Assembly: GCA_029204225.1 (NCBI GenBank)
Contig: CM055092.1
Location: forward strand, 16,733,921-16,797,920
From: Diphasiastrum complanatum
Lineage: Eukaryota > Streptophyta > Lycopodiopsida > Lycopodiales > Lycopodiaceae
Length of the DNA: 64,000 bases
Direction: 5' to 3'
A program made the translations under genes and the position numbers. The notes below the pieces were generated by a model, which ran no database searches, was not told the DNA's origin, and saw nothing but the letters and a program-made list of their open reading frames with translations. Every line of letters begins with the position of its first letter. The first letter of the stretch is position 1. This document shows positions 26,048 to 38,929 of the stretch, in pieces.

Positions 26048-28220
26048 GTTAAAATATTGAAAAAATCTATCTAATGTTGTAAGTAAAGGTCCTACAAATG
26101 CCAAAGATGAATTGAGCTCTTTTGGCTTAGTAAAGACCCATCTTAGAATAAAATATTCAAGGTAGGTAGAAGTAGAAACTTGAGCTACCATAGGAATTGC
26201 CATTTGTACTTTGCATGCCACATTGAATGCATAAAAATACTAGGTGGCACAATTAGACATATTGAGGTGGCTTGAATAAGTCTGGATAGCTTGAGAGGTG
26301 GATTCACAACTCCAATTCAACTCAAAGTAGGAGGAGAGTCCATGGATCTATATATATGTATGTACTCTCGTTGAGAAGATGATGAAATTTGTGTGTAATG
26401 CAAATTTGGAGACTAAGCTCTTTGTGCCCTCTCTCTCTACTCGAGTTTGTACTTTCATTTTCTCTCTCTAGCCGAGTTGAGGCATTTATTGTAGTTAGTT
26501 TCATGTTTTGTTGACTACAAGCTTGATCCCAAAGAGTATGCTAACTCTTGTGATGCTGCTTTTGCTTCTCATATTTCTTTGGAGGAACTTTGGCATAGAA
26601 GGTTGGGGCATCCTAACTATAGTTCTATGGTGTCCATGGTCAAGAAAGCCAAAGCTATTGACTTGCCTAATCTTATCTCCAAGAATTTCAAGCCATGTGA
26701 GGCTTGTGCCATACCTAAATCTCATAAGAAGCCTTTTTCAAAGTCATCTATCAAGACTACACATCCATTGGAGATCATACACTCGGATGTGCACTTCTCA
26801 TCTACAAAGATCAAGGGTGGTGCTACTTGCTTTTTAACTTTCATTGATGATTTCACAAGATTTACTTGGTTATATCTTCTAGCTTCAAAGTCTATGGTGT
26901 TTGACTATTTTCTAAAGTTCAAAACTCTAGTTGAAAAGCAATTTTCATACAAAATCAAGATTCTTAGAAGTGATGGAGGTGGTGAGTACACTTCCAATAA
27001 AAATTTAATGATTATTGTGAGCTTGAAGGCATTAAAAGGGAGTTTTCTTGTGCATATACACCATCTCAAAATGGGGTGGCTGAAAGAAAGAATAGAACCT
27101 TGTGTGAATGTGCCAAAACCATGAGAATTGAGGCATCCTTGCCAAAAGACTTTTGGGGTGAGGCCCTCAATTGTTCAAACTATCTTTGCAATCGACTCCC
27201 TCATGTTGCACTTGCAGCAAAGTCACCATATGAAGCACTTTATTTGAAGAAACCTAAGGTTGATCACCTAAGAGTATTTGGATGCATATGCTTTGTCCAT
27301 ATTCCCTTGGAAACGAGAAAGAAGGATGATCCTTGTGCAAGCAAAGGAGTAATGGTTGGATATTCATCCAACAAGAAAGCCTATCGAATCTACATGCTCT
27401 CTACTTCTAAAGTAATTGAAAGTAGAGATGTGGTTTTTCGTGAAGAAGAAAAGTACAATCTTGGAGAGGCCGAGATCAAGCAACCTCAAAATCTATCACC
27501 TTTTGTTATTGAAGACATTCAACATATGGAGGAGTCGAGATTTGAAGATGGAAGTCCTCGGATTTTCACTCCTAGAAGATCCATGAGGGAGAGATCCGAG
27601 CCTAAGAGGCTCACTTATGATGACAAAGGAAAACAAGTGGATCTTGATTCCACTTATGCTTATTTGGTTTCTCATGAGGAGCCCAAAGATGTCCAAGAAG
27701 CCCTCAATACCAAGGAGTGGTATGAGGCCATGAAGATTAAAAATGATGCCTTGATCACCAACCACACATGGGAGCTAGTGGATCCACCACCTAACATGCA
27801 CATCATTGGATGCAAGTGGGTGTTCAAGATCAAGTACAATCATGATGGCTCCATCAACAAGTACAAGGCAAGACTATGTGCTAAAGGCTTTGCACAAATA
27901 TATGGCCTTGACTATGAAGAAACCTTTGCTCCTGTAGCAAAGATGGTGACAATAAGAATCATAATCTCTCTTGCCTTATTTTTTAATAGATAGCTTGAGA
28001 GGTGGATTCACAACTCCAATTCAACTCAAAGTAGGAGGAGAGTCCATGGATCTATATATATGTGATGTACTCTCATTGAGAAGATGATGAAATTTGTGTG
28101 TAATGCAAATTTGGAGACTAAGCTCTTTGTGCCCTCTCTCTCTACTCGAGTTTGTACTTTCATTTTCTCTCTCTAGTCGAGTTGAGACAGTTATTGTACT
28201 TAGTTTCATGTTTTGTTGAC
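26048..28220 (+). mobile_element. nested, internally deleted Copia element 3
   Basis: It starts TGTTAAAATATTG at 26048 and its terminal repeat is duplicated: 26286-26514 matches 27990-28220 almost base for base, including the end TTCATGTTTTGTTGAC. The left LTR would be about 467 bp (26048-26514). The right copy keeps only its last 231 bp and is joined directly to the middle of RT. No PBS is visible after the left LTR; the sequence goes straight into integrase. A clean target duplication is not evident. Confidence 0.8.
26515..27993 (+). pseudogene. Copia integrase and RT N-terminus of element 3
   Basis: The first frame (26579-27124) has the pre-integrase LEELWHRRLGHPNYSSM followed by CEACAIPKSHKKP of the zinc finger. 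It then has IHSDVHFSS and FIDDFTRFTWLYLL, with a catalytic aspartate, and ILRSDGGGEY, with the second. A frameshift near 27025 passes the reading to 27076-27993, with MAERKNRTLCECA (catalytic Glu), FGCICFVHIP and VGYSSNKKAYRIY. The linker TPRRSMRERSEPKRLTY leads into the RT start WYEAMKIKND, GCKWVFKIKY and DYEETFAPVAKM. RT then ends abruptly in LTR sequence. With one frameshift removed the integrase would be complete, so this copy is younger than its host element. Confidence 0.9.
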
Positions 28221-28239
28221 AGATCTTGCTTGTAACACA

Positions 28240-30168
28240 ATAATATTTCTTGTATGATCAGCTTTCCTATTGTCAATCAATGCTAGTCTGACCTTTATGG
28301 TATTATTGGGTTTAGGAGATCAAAAGTACATGTGTAGGGCGTCCCACACGTGTGAATTCAACACAGTAGCGCCACCATCCATCGTAAGGCAACGACCTAT
28401 GACTGTCCAGACAAAGGAGTTTCTCCCAACAGCTCCACTTACCTTCGATGGGCTCAAACCCACGATTGTTCAACCATAAGATGCTACGATCCCAGTCATT
28501 TACCAAGGAGAATCATCCAGTCAAGCACCTGCAATTCGAAGGTCTGCAAGACAATGGCAGCAACCTGATCGTTTTTTCCCTTAGACGTTCATCAATCACG
28601 ATGAAACTGCCACAGTTGCAGAAGCTCTGTCAATGTCCAATGTAGACAATTGGAAGGCTGCCATGGATGTTGAGTATCAGTCTCTAATGAAAAACAAGAC
28701 CTGGAGTCTTGTCAATCCTTCTACTGGTGTAAAACCAATTGACTCCAAGTGGATCTTGAATCTTAAGCTTAAGCCAGATGGATCCATATCCAAATGGTAA
28801 GCTAGACTGGTGGTTAAAGGCTTTGAACAAGTATATGGAATAGACTACACTGAGACCTTTAGTCCAGTGGTAAAACATCAGTCTATTCATACCTTACTGG
28901 CTATAGCAGCTGCAGAAGATCTGGACATTCAATAGATGGATGTCTAGACAACATTCCATGGATTTATACAAAAAGGTATATTCATCTATCAACCAGAAGA
29001 TTATGTCCTTCAAGGCAAGGAACATCTGGTATGTAAATTGCATAAGGCTTTATATGGTCTTAAGCAAGCTCTTAGGGCCTGGTATGATAGAATTAATCAC
29101 TTCTTGTTGTAGCACAATTTTACTTCTTGCTCTGCAGACTACAATGCATATCTCAGACGTAAAGGGTCAAGCTATGTCATAATAACATTATACGTTGATG
29201 ATTCTTTAATTATTTGCAATTCAAATCAGTTATTACAGAAAACCAAATCTCTGCTCGCATCAAAGTTTGAGATGACAGATTTAGGCCCAGTCCATTACCT
29301 TCTTGGTATGGAGATCAGCAGAGATCGTTCAGGTAGGTGGATCGTTATAAGTCAAGCATCCTACTTGACTAATGTACTTCGCAAATATGGCATGGAGGAC
29401 AACAAGCCCATAGACACACCTATGGATCCAGGAGCTAAGCTATCCAAAGACATGTGTCTCAAAACTCAAGCAGATCAGCAAAAAATGTGCAGGTATTCTT
29501 ATCAGTCTGTCATATGATCTATTATGTATTCTATGATCTGCACACAATCTGATCTAGCATATGCAGTAAGCACATTGTCTCAGTACATGTCCAATCCACG
29601 CCTACAGCACTGGAAAGCTCTGCAAAGAATATTGAGGTACATTCAAGCTACAAAGTACTATGCTTTGAGCTATAATGGCAATATAGAAGCTGCACTCACA
29701 TTGACCACTTATTCAGATTCAGATTGGGTAGGAGAAGTGGATACCAGAAAATTCACATCAGGCTACATTTGTTTCCTTGCAAGAGGACCCATCTCATGGA
29801 ACAACAGAAAGCAGAAATACATTTCTATGTCCTCCACAGAATCTGAATATGTTGCAGCTACATTAGCAGTGAAGGAGATAATCTGGCTAAGGAGGCTGTT
29901 GCAGGATCTGCAATTTCCACAGATCAGTCCAACAATACTCAATCAGAGCTGCATAGCTCTTTCTCTGAACCCACGAACTCATAATAGAACTAAGCATATA
30001 GAAGTTCAATTCCATTTCCTTAGAGATAAAGTGCAGAGTAAAGATGTTGTACTAAGTTACTATCATACAGACAGTATGTTGGATGATATTTTGACAAAGC
30101 CATTTTCTAGAGATAAGCATTCTACTTTAGTAGGTATGTTAAATCCCAATTGCAGATCAGATTCATAG
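28240..30168 (+). pseudogene. Copia reverse transcriptase and RNase H of element 2
   Basis: The RT order is complete: [60 protein letters not shown], and the catalytic box in LYVDDSLIICN. Then come DLGPVHYLLGMEI, TQSDLAYAVSTLSQYM and RNase H motifs YSDSDWVGEVDTRK, SMSSTESEYVAA and LDDILTKPF. At least five in-frame stops are seen, for example in WARL, DIQMDV and FLLHNF contexts and after YQSVI. RNase H (29524-30168) is one long open frame. The frame ends just before the polypurine tract. The element can no longer make an active RT. Confidence 0.92.
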
Positions 30169-30176
30169 CAGTTAGC

Positions 30177-30187
30177 TTAAGGGAGAG
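30177..30187 (+). other. polypurine tract before the element 2 LTR
   Basis: TTAAGGGAGAG immediately precedes the TGTTGG start of the LTR. Confidence 0.8.
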
Positions 30188-31541
<1,354 letters not shown>

Positions 31542-31542
31542 G

Positions 31543-31554
31543 TGGTATCAGAGC
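31543..31554 (+). other. primer-binding site downstream of the element 2 LTR
   Basis: TGGTATCAGAGC is a perfect initiator Met-tRNA site one base after the LTR end. Only about 13 bp of internal sequence remain before the LTR of the minus-strand element begins. Confidence 0.85.
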
Positions 31555-31567
31555 AACCACACTTCCA

Positions 31568-31846
31568 ACAAAAATATCTTCTCACTATGAGAGCTTGGAA
31601 TACATAGCAAATTCAACTTCCTCTTGAAGTTAGGTGAATTTTCAGTATGTAATAAGGAAGTTAACTCATTCTTCTTGCCTTAAAATGAAACCCTAACCTA
31701 GATCCTAGAGTTATGCTTGGTAGGTAGCTAGTTGGTCAAATGGGTTGCCACATGGCATCTTGGCCTTCCATGTGTGCAACCCAAGTATACACAATATTTA
31801 CAAAGTTCTACATGGCTAGATTTGCCAAAATAGGCTATTTTTCACA
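31568..31846 (-). repeat. truncated 3' LTR of element B
   Basis: It is about 95% similar by eye to parts of 35353-35731, with the segment at about 35539-35625 absent. On the minus strand it starts TGTGAAAAATAGCC after a GAGGAGGAG polypurine tract. Confidence 0.85.
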
Positions 31847-31879
31847 CTCCTCCTCAAATCTAGCCTTGGAAACAATAAT

Positions 31880-32640
31880 GTATCTATATACAATTCTAAG
31901 ACCTGATCTTAACATCAGAAATGAATCATATTCAAGCTTAGAAAATGACTAATGATATCCTAAAGATGATGACATGATCTACCACCATATCCAAGATAAA
32001 GCTTCTTTGATCATGATGAATTGAAGAGTCTTGATTCTGTCTTGCACCTTTGCACTTGATTTCTTCCATGCTGAGTGAAGATGCATGAGCTTGAAACTTG
32101 CTCCTCCTTGATCTTGATACTTCTCTTTGAAGGAAATCTGATGTCTCCATGTCTTGCGAAAATCACATTGATCAAGATCACAAAACATATACTTGCTACT
32201 ATTACCAAGATTTATCATGCTAAAATGACCAGTCTACAAACCATCAAAAGTAAGCATGATTTTCCCAATCTTGTAATTACAAGTGATCTTGAACTTCATG
32301 AGGCTACATACTTGCTTATGGATATAAGTGTCCTTCAAGGATGTTTAACTTATTCTCATAAGAAGCTTACAATTTGCCTCTCCAAAAGAAAAAAGTACAT
32401 TTTTCAAAACAATGAGTGATTACTCATTCTTGCTCTTCCAAAATATGAGAGCACTCATTTGATCAAACAACCAATTTACTCTTAATTGGTTCATAACACT
32501 TTTTAGATTACTAAGACATAAAAACTTGTTCTCAAATGAGTCATTACACATCTTATCTTCAACTTCCTTCTTGATGAAGCCCTCAAGTTGCCTCATGTAG
32601 TTCTCATAGCATACCTCGGTTTGTCTCATGTAGATCTCAT
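31880..32640 (-). pseudogene. unrecognised retroelement module, copy in element B
   Basis: The minus strand reads VMNQLRVNWLFDQMSAL (32629-32420) and, further on with frameshifts, LMRISE-like, HKQV-like and ETWRHQISFKEKYQDQG-like peptides. The same peptides recur in the neighbour at 35914-36918 as LNQLESKWLFHRMYALK, DTYIHKQVVSLIE and ETWRSQISIKKEH. DNA similarity is visible too, for example GATATAAGTGTCC in all copies. It sits where RT would be expected. I do not recognise the domain. Confidence 0.5.
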
Positions 32641-32650
32641 AGCAAAATGT

Positions 32651-32881
32651 TTAATCAAGCATTGAAGTAAGAAAAGTGTTGAAAGTGGATGGCTGAGAAT
32701 CTTCCCCTTGATTACCTTTGCCAAGATAAGTGAGCCTTGAAGGCTCGGTCCTTGCCTTTGTGGATCTTCTTGGAGCACTTGATCTTTGAGGTGGATCCTC
32801 AAGATCTCCATCACTTTGTTGCTCCTCCTCAATCCTTGCAAGATCATTGACACCAAGGTTGTTGGTTTCACTTTCATTCAC
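32651..32881 (-). pseudogene. integrase-RT linker fragment of element B
   Basis: The translation has LEDPPQRSSAPRRSTKARTE and PSRLTYLGKG, the arginine/serine-rich hinge that joins integrase to RT in Copia polyproteins. Integrase should lie before it and RT after it; both are missing. Confidence 0.65.
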
Positions 32882-32899
32882 ACAAGATACTAGATGGAT

Positions 32900-33530
32900 T
32901 CAAGCATCTCTTGTATAAACATCTAAGAATGTTTCATGCATCTTATTATCACTACTTGGTACATGAGAAAAAGAGTGTACATTTGAATGAATGATTTCCT
33001 CTTTTTCCATAGCAATTTTAGCATCCAACTTAAACAAACTAACTTGTTTAACACCATTTGCTATGCACTTATCATTCTTCATGATGGAACAAACTCCATG
33101 CTTTAAGTGAACATCTAAACCATTATCCATTAGTTGTCCAACACTAAGCAAGCTCTTGGCAATTGATGGTACAAAAAGGACATTGTCTAGATCCATCCTT
33201 TTGCTAGATCCTAGACTTAATGAGATGGTACCAATACCATATATCCTACATTCTTGATCATTTGCTAAAGAAACAAATTTATTAGCAACTTTGAAAGAGT
33301 TTAAGGTTGAGAATGTGTCCTTTTGGATAGTCATGTGGGAGGTAGCCCCACTATCAATCCACCAAGTATCCTTTGAGTTGCTTTTGCTTGTTGGAGTGGA
33401 TGTAGATGCCATCAAAGATGATATCTCCTCATATCCATCCTCTTCATATGCAAGGTTCCCTTGTTTGTCCTCCTCCTCTTTTGCTCTTAGCCTCTTGTAG
33501 CATTCGGATGCCCTTCTTTCCACAAAAGAA
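32900..33530 (-). pseudogene. Copia protease region of element B
   Basis: The minus frame 33523-32900 contains WWIDSGATSHMT, the catalytic DSGA motif of Copia aspartic protease. It also has IYGIGTISL, LDNVLFVPSIAKSLLSVGQL and KCIANGVKQVSLFKLD, which lead toward the pre-integrase domain. The frame stops where the integrase zinc finger should begin. It is joined upstream to gag by a frameshift at the zinc knuckle (about 33500). Confidence 0.88.
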
Positions 33531-34292
33531 GCATTTTTCCTTTGACTTGTCCTTTAAGCTTGATGCATCGTCCTCTTCTTTGGCCTCCTTTGGATGCTTC
33601 TTCTTTCCATTGGTCTCCTTTTTGCCCTTAAATGAGAAATTGGCTTTCTCATCACCATCCTGCAAAGACAAGGAACTCATCCTAGATTTTGCATGGAGCA
33701 TCATACACTCTTCGACCTCTAATACACTGTGAAGGATTTCTATAGTTGGCAAAGTGTCTTGGATGGCAAAACTTTGGACCAAATTTGTAAAGTCATCTCC
33801 TAGACCATTAAGGACAATTTGTACAAGCTCTCCATCATGAATCTTCTCTTGAATGGAAGCCAACTCCCTATTTAGAGACTTGATTCTGAGTACATAATCT
33901 TGCGCACTCTCCTCACTTCTCCTCATGCTTTGCAAAATCTGATTTCTAAGCATGAGTACTCTTGAAGTGTTACTAGATTCATAGATTGATTTTAAAGACT
34001 CCCAAGCCTCTTTAGCACTAGTACATGCTAATACTTCTCTCAACATATCATTGGTCACATTCATCTTCACACAATGAAGTGCAAGCCTAGATCTCTTCTT
34101 GTATCTAGCTAACTCCTGCGCACCTAGAGGTTCATCTTCATCTTCAATTAAGAGCTCATAAAGGTCTTGGAGCACCAAGAGTGACTCCATCCTAACCTTC
34201 CAAATAGCATAATTTGTAGAATTCAATCTCTCACTGGCTTCTAGAAGGTATGCTCCTGCAGCTCCCATCTTACTAGTGACTTCTACAAACAA
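33444..34292 (-). pseudogene. Copia gag of element B
   Basis: The 282-residue frame has the typical Copia gag order. LNSTNYAIWKVRMESLLVLQ lies near residue 25. HCVKMNVTNDMLREVLACTS and AKEAWESLKSIYESSNTSRV are in the middle, with RIKSLNRELASIQ later. The zinc knuckle starts CFFCGKKG, followed by RML where HRM would be expected. The histidine and last cysteine are lost because a base change shifts the frame. The start codon at about 34292 follows a leader of about 760 bp after the PBS. The sequence is close to the gag at 49565, so both belong to one lineage. Confidence 0.9.
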
Positions 34293-34316
34293 GAAATAGT
34301 TTTGATTGACTTGAAA

Positions 34317-34645
34317 CTCACCAAGGTCTCACACTTGTAGTGTTTCACTCAAATTTGATTTCTAATCCAACAAATGGACTTATAATCACAATTCTATCAC
34401 TCCTTCACAGAGCTGGAATGAAGATAAGATGAATTGAAAACTACTTTCAAACAAATTTTGCCAAAAAATGGATTTGATTGTCTCTATAAAATACACTAAG
34501 GTCTCTCTTTTGTAGTGTTTCACTCAAATTTGATTTCTAATCCAACAAATGGACTTATAATCTTAGTTCTAGCACTCCCTCACAAAGTTGGAATGAAGAT
34601 AGCATGTGAAATCTACTTACAATCAAATCTTGCAAATTTTGGCTA
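34317..34645 (-). repeat. tandem duplication in the element B leader
   Basis: Two units of about 155 bp (34317-34473 and 34493-34645) share TTGTAGTGTTTCACTCAAAT, then AATCCAACAAATGGACTTAT and later blocks. They lie between PBS and gag, where retroelements carry packaging and dimerisation signals. Confidence 0.8.
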
Positions 34646-35061
34646 TTTTTAGACAATAACATGACTAAATCTCCCTCACACTTTTTGATGTACTTTCAAG
34701 ACCTATAAAAAAAGTTTAGAGGACCTGATTTCAGCCTAGATTAATTAGATTTCATGATACTATATCAAATGGCACTCAATCTTGGTAGCTTATCCTAAGA
34801 TTTCCACCAAAAATTACATCAAAAGCTCACAAATTGAATTTCTTTGGATCAAATGAATACCGTGCATTAAATGCAGGTTTAGCAGTTCCCACACGTGGAC
34901 AGTACGGATTTGGACCCCTACCAAGTTTGGGATCAAATCTCGTCACCAAAATCAAGATTCTAGCTTGCCCTCTCAATACTAGTCTTTACCACCAAAACTT
35001 GATAAAAATGGATTTGCATTTGATCAACGGCTTATTCTCTTGTACTTGCTATGATACCATC

Positions 35062-35731
35062 TGAAAGAACAGTACCTTAGGACCATAAATGGATCTACAA
35101 AATATCCACAAGGGTTATTGGATGCTTGCTTAACAATCTATTAAAAAACTAGACACAAAAAAGTTGATCTAGATTGGCAATTTGACAAACAACAAGCATT
35201 GATCAACATTGAAATATGAGCCCACACTTGTGTACTACAGGCTGTAGTATGGCCTTCAACCTGAGAAACAAGTAGAAATTGATTTGGTTTTGTTTGGATT
35301 ACAAAAACTCAATGTACATAGTGAACCAGCTTGAGATTGCCAATGAGCTCCAAAAAATATTCTATCTTCTCACTATGAGAGCTTGGAATACATAGCAAAT
35401 TCGACTTCCTCTTGTAGTTAGGTGGATTTCCAGCATGTAATAAAGAATTTAACTCACTCTTCTTGCCCTAAAATGAAACCCTAGCCTAGATCCTAGAGTT
35501 ATGCTTGGTAGGTAGCTAGTTGGTCAAATTTTCACCTTAAACTTAGGTGTAGGTCCTATAAAGTAGGGATGACCACCAAATAGGCATGACCAACTTTCTT
35601 GACTTGAACTAACCTACATTAGGAGTGGGTTGCCATGTGGCATCTTGGCCTTCCATGTGTGGAACCCAAGTATACACAATATTTACAAAGTTCTACATGG
35701 CTAGATTTGCCGAAATAAGCTATTTTTCACA
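35062..35731 (-). repeat. 5' LTR of element B
   Basis: On the minus strand it starts TGTGAAAAATAGC and ends next to TGGTATCATAGC, a PBS with one mismatch to the usual TGGTATCAGAGC. It is about 670 bp. Confidence 0.8.
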
Positions 35732-35913
35732 TCACTCCGATAGTAGAATAATCCAACACTCCCCCTTAATCTAAATCCATGAATGCTTCGACCTTCAAAC
35801 TTAGTTCTACACAAAACTTTATGTGTGCATCCACAACTTAGTGCCTTAGTACAAACATAAGCTGTGATATCACAAAGATCTAACATCATGTTACCACGAT
35901 CTAGAGAATTAGA
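35732..35913 (-). pseudogene. 3' end of a Copia element 1-like copy
   Basis: Minus-strand DNA with GCATTCATGGATTTAGATTA, a GGGGGAG polypurine tract and an LTR start TGTTGGATTATTC parallels the end of element 1 at 11340-11425. The translation ELSLKVEAFMDLD corresponds to LLSLKIKAFTDPD there. The LTR is cut after 27 bp by the start of element B. Confidence 0.75.
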
Positions 35914-37640
35914 CTAATCCAAATTGGCAAGACTATGCATGCTATAATAACAAAGTGTTTGCATCATATCTTCATGCCTGTTCACCATGCTAATCTCAGA
36001 TCCAATGAGGCTAAATATTTCATTATGGAGATAAGTGTCTTTAGAAGATGATTCACTTACTCTCATAAAGAGTTTACAATATGCCTCAATACAAATTTTC
36101 AAACTATGAGTGAACAAATCACTTTTGCTCTTACATGACTTAAGAGCATACATTCGATGAAATAACCATTTGCTTTCTAATTGATTTAAAATCAATTTCA
36201 ATCTTTTAAGAACATCATCTATGTTCTCAAGAGAGACTTCATACTCAACTAGTATGGCTTTACTCCAATTTTGAGATGCAATGATCTCACTAAAGCAAAT
36301 TGATTTATCAAATGGCATAAGAGAAGTAAGTATGAGATGTATACCACATGAGATATTCTCCTCTTTCCCTTGAAATGTGAGCCACATGGACTCAACCATA
36401 TTTCTTGAGTTTCTTTTTGGAATCACAATTTGAGAAGGTCTCTCCTCCTCAATCCTTGGCACACTTGAACCTTGAGAAGGATTCTCCTCCTCAATCCTTG
36501 GCACATTTGAACCTTGAGATGACTCCTTAAGATCCTCTTCATGGTGCTCCTTTTTTATGGAAATTTGAGACCTCCATGTCTCATAATGATCACAACAAGT
36601 ATGACCATTCAATATGCACTTCCTATGATTATCAAGATCACTTATGCTAGAAACATATGTCCAAAAATCACCACAACTTGGCATGATTTTTCTAATATTA
36701 AAATCAAAAGGTATTTCCATCTCAATAAGGCTAACTACTTGCTTATGGATATAAGTGTCCACTTTGGACGCTTCACTTATTCTCATAAGAAGTTTACAAC
36801 TTGCCTTTAAGATTGAAAACTTACAATTTTCATCTTTATGAATGAACACATCATTCATGATCTTATTGAAACCAAAAGATCCTACATTATGAAGATATTT
36901 CCATTTCCTTGACTTCATAACTAATGTAAGCTTACAAGGAAAACATATTTTGGTATCTTTTAAGGCATCACACTCAACTAGTATTGCCTTAATCCACCTT
37001 TGAGATACAAAAATCTCTTCAAAGCAAATGGTTCTTCATAAGTTGACATGATAGCATAAATGAAACTATTTTTATTTTGTGATTGCTGCTCCTTATTCTT
37101 GATTGATTTCTCTTGGATCATAACAATAAGTTTGAACTTATCTAAAGTTCTAAGAAAAATACTTTCCAAGGACATAAAATAAATCCAAATTACTTTCATG
37201 AAAGTGACATCTATCTTTGCATCTTGAACCAAACAATGCACTTCCAGATGAAAAATTTCAAAAGATTTGACATATGTTGTGATGGACTCTTGAAGACAAA
37301 TCTTGCAAGTCCTTGTGAGACTCCAAGCCTCATTCACCTTTCCACAAAGGAAACACCTTTCCTTGGACTTGTCCTTCTTGTATTTGCATTTCGAACTTGA
37401 TGCTCCATCCTTCACCTCGGCCCCCTTGCTTTGGTTCTCCTTGGATGGATTGGTCTTCTTTTTGTAGCATCTTGAGAAAATATATACTCCCTTGCCACAA
37501 AGGTTGCACTTAGGATCCTTTCTTTCCTTCAATAGGATGCCACCTATTGATGCTATGTGAATAAAAACCTGTGATATGATTCTACACATGTAATTTGTGA
37601 CTCTCAAGAGACTAGATTTGAACATCTTCAACAATCTAGT
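35914..37640 (-). pseudogene. decayed Copia-derived open frames with two copies of the unrecognised module (relic A)
   Basis: The upstream frame (37634-36978) carries a zinc-knuckle-like CNLCGKGVYIFSRCYKKK and a second CFLCGK, followed by charged linker sequence, which is gag-like. The next frame (36918-35914) reads LLMRISEASKVDTYIHKQVV and IRKIMPSCGDFWTYVSSISD, then TCCDHYETWRSQISIKKEHH. A tandem acidic linker (PSQGSSVPRIEEE, twice), SEIIASQNWSKAILVEYEV (resembling the start of Copia RT), LNQLESKWLFHRMYALK and a second LFMRVSESSSKDTYLHNEIF follow. RT itself is absent. The module before and after the linker is homologous to the one in element B. Function unknown; the context indicates a non-autonomous Copia derivative. 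Confidence 0.55.
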
Positions 37641-38929
37641 AGGATCTACAAAAGATCTATTTCACAAACCTAAGAATCAATCTTCACACTAATGACTAGT
37701 CACTTGGAAACTTTGTTTTGATCACTAAGACAAAAGCACACAATCTTTGAATCAAATCACAAAAGAAATCAGATCCAAACTCCTATTGTACTCATCAAAT
37801 ACCAATGACTCTTTCTTTTGAAAGTTGAAATGGATATGAAAAGATTTGGCACCTAGATTTTCCTTTTTACTTGACAGTTCTCTCAACACATGAGATTCTT
37901 GAACAAAAGATGCGTTTTGTTTCAAACACATGAAAATCAAACTTAATCACTTCTTTTGGACTCACTCTTGACCCAAATAATCTCATTCTTGAGATTTAGA
38001 ATGAATTTGATTTGATTTGACAACAAACTATACTACCAATTTTTCACAGAGCTTTAAAATTAGACAACTAGAGATTCACAAAGATCTCAACCATGCATGA
38101 ATACTCAAATATGAGCTCCTCCTCATTCTATACATTCAACGGGATTACAAATTGACCCTCACACTCTCACAAAGAAAGTTGAATAGAACTAATTTGAGTT
38201 TCATACATACCTCACAATGATTATGGCCAAATGTGGCTCTATATATACAATAAGTGGGAGTTTGTGGTACTGATCATCCCTCTGATCCCACATGTGTGAG
38301 GGTGCTTTGTCATATGATGATTCATCATGCAAAATTGACACTTGGAAAAACCCTTCTATTTTGAGCACTTTTGGTCCAATTTCCTACTATATGGAGATCA
38401 ACTTGGAAATCTTCTAGAAGTCAAAACTCGTTGACTTCCACTTATTCCACACGTGTAAGCTATCCTTTACACATAGGATGTGACACCTATTCAAAAGTAT
38501 TTGGCTCATGCAATCAATAGATTGATGCCATGTGTCATATATTTAGAGAAATAGTTTTTGGCCATTTTAGCCACTAGATTTTGAATTAAATCATATGTAC
38601 AACATATATGATTATGGTACATGACAAGTACACTAGTTTCACACGTGGGAACAGGCTCCACACATGTGTGTTTATCTATATACAAGATTTTTGGCCTACC
38701 AGGCTTTATTTTGCATTTTTCACACTGAGGACATTGATCCTTCGACAATTTGAGTCATGGGTCTTGTTGGAATCTTGATCTTTCTTAAAGAGTAGAAATT
38801 TTGAAATGAGAGAACTGCTAAACCTACCACGTCATGGCATTTAGTTCTTGTTGTCAGCGTTGCTCGAGGAACTGTTTGAGCCATGTAAGCTCATTGGCCA
38901 TATCGACTGACGCAACATATTTCGCTTTG
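37641..38929. other. non-coding retroelement-like flank
   Basis: No gene seen. On the minus strand a TGTGAAAAATGC start at about 38724 resembles the element B LTR start, and several CACACGTGTG/CACATGTGTG palindromes are present. A decayed LTR of relic A is plausible but no matching second copy was found. Confidence 0.35.

Larger units (their letters stand above)
31568..35731 (-). mobile_element. minus-strand Copia element with gag and protease but no RT (element B)
   Basis: Read on the minus strand, the 5' LTR is 35062-35731 (starting TGTGAAAAATAGC) and the PBS-like TGGTATCATAGC lies at about 35049-35060. Gag and protease follow, and the 3' LTR remnant is 31568-31846. The 3' LTR lacks an internal piece of about 100 bp and its last third. 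Integrase and RT are missing. In their place, after the linker that normally precedes RT, stands an unrecognised region (31880-32640) shared with the neighbour at 35914-37640. The 5' end sits inside the start of another Copia LTR (35732-35758), so this element inserted there. Confidence 0.82.

Noticed and set aside
35062-35758. A second LTR with polypurine tract before and PBS after it, first read as a shared LTR
   Set aside because: The first 27 bp (TGTTGGATTATTC...) belong to an element 1-like LTR and the element B LTR starts at TGTGAAAAATAGC, so this is nesting.
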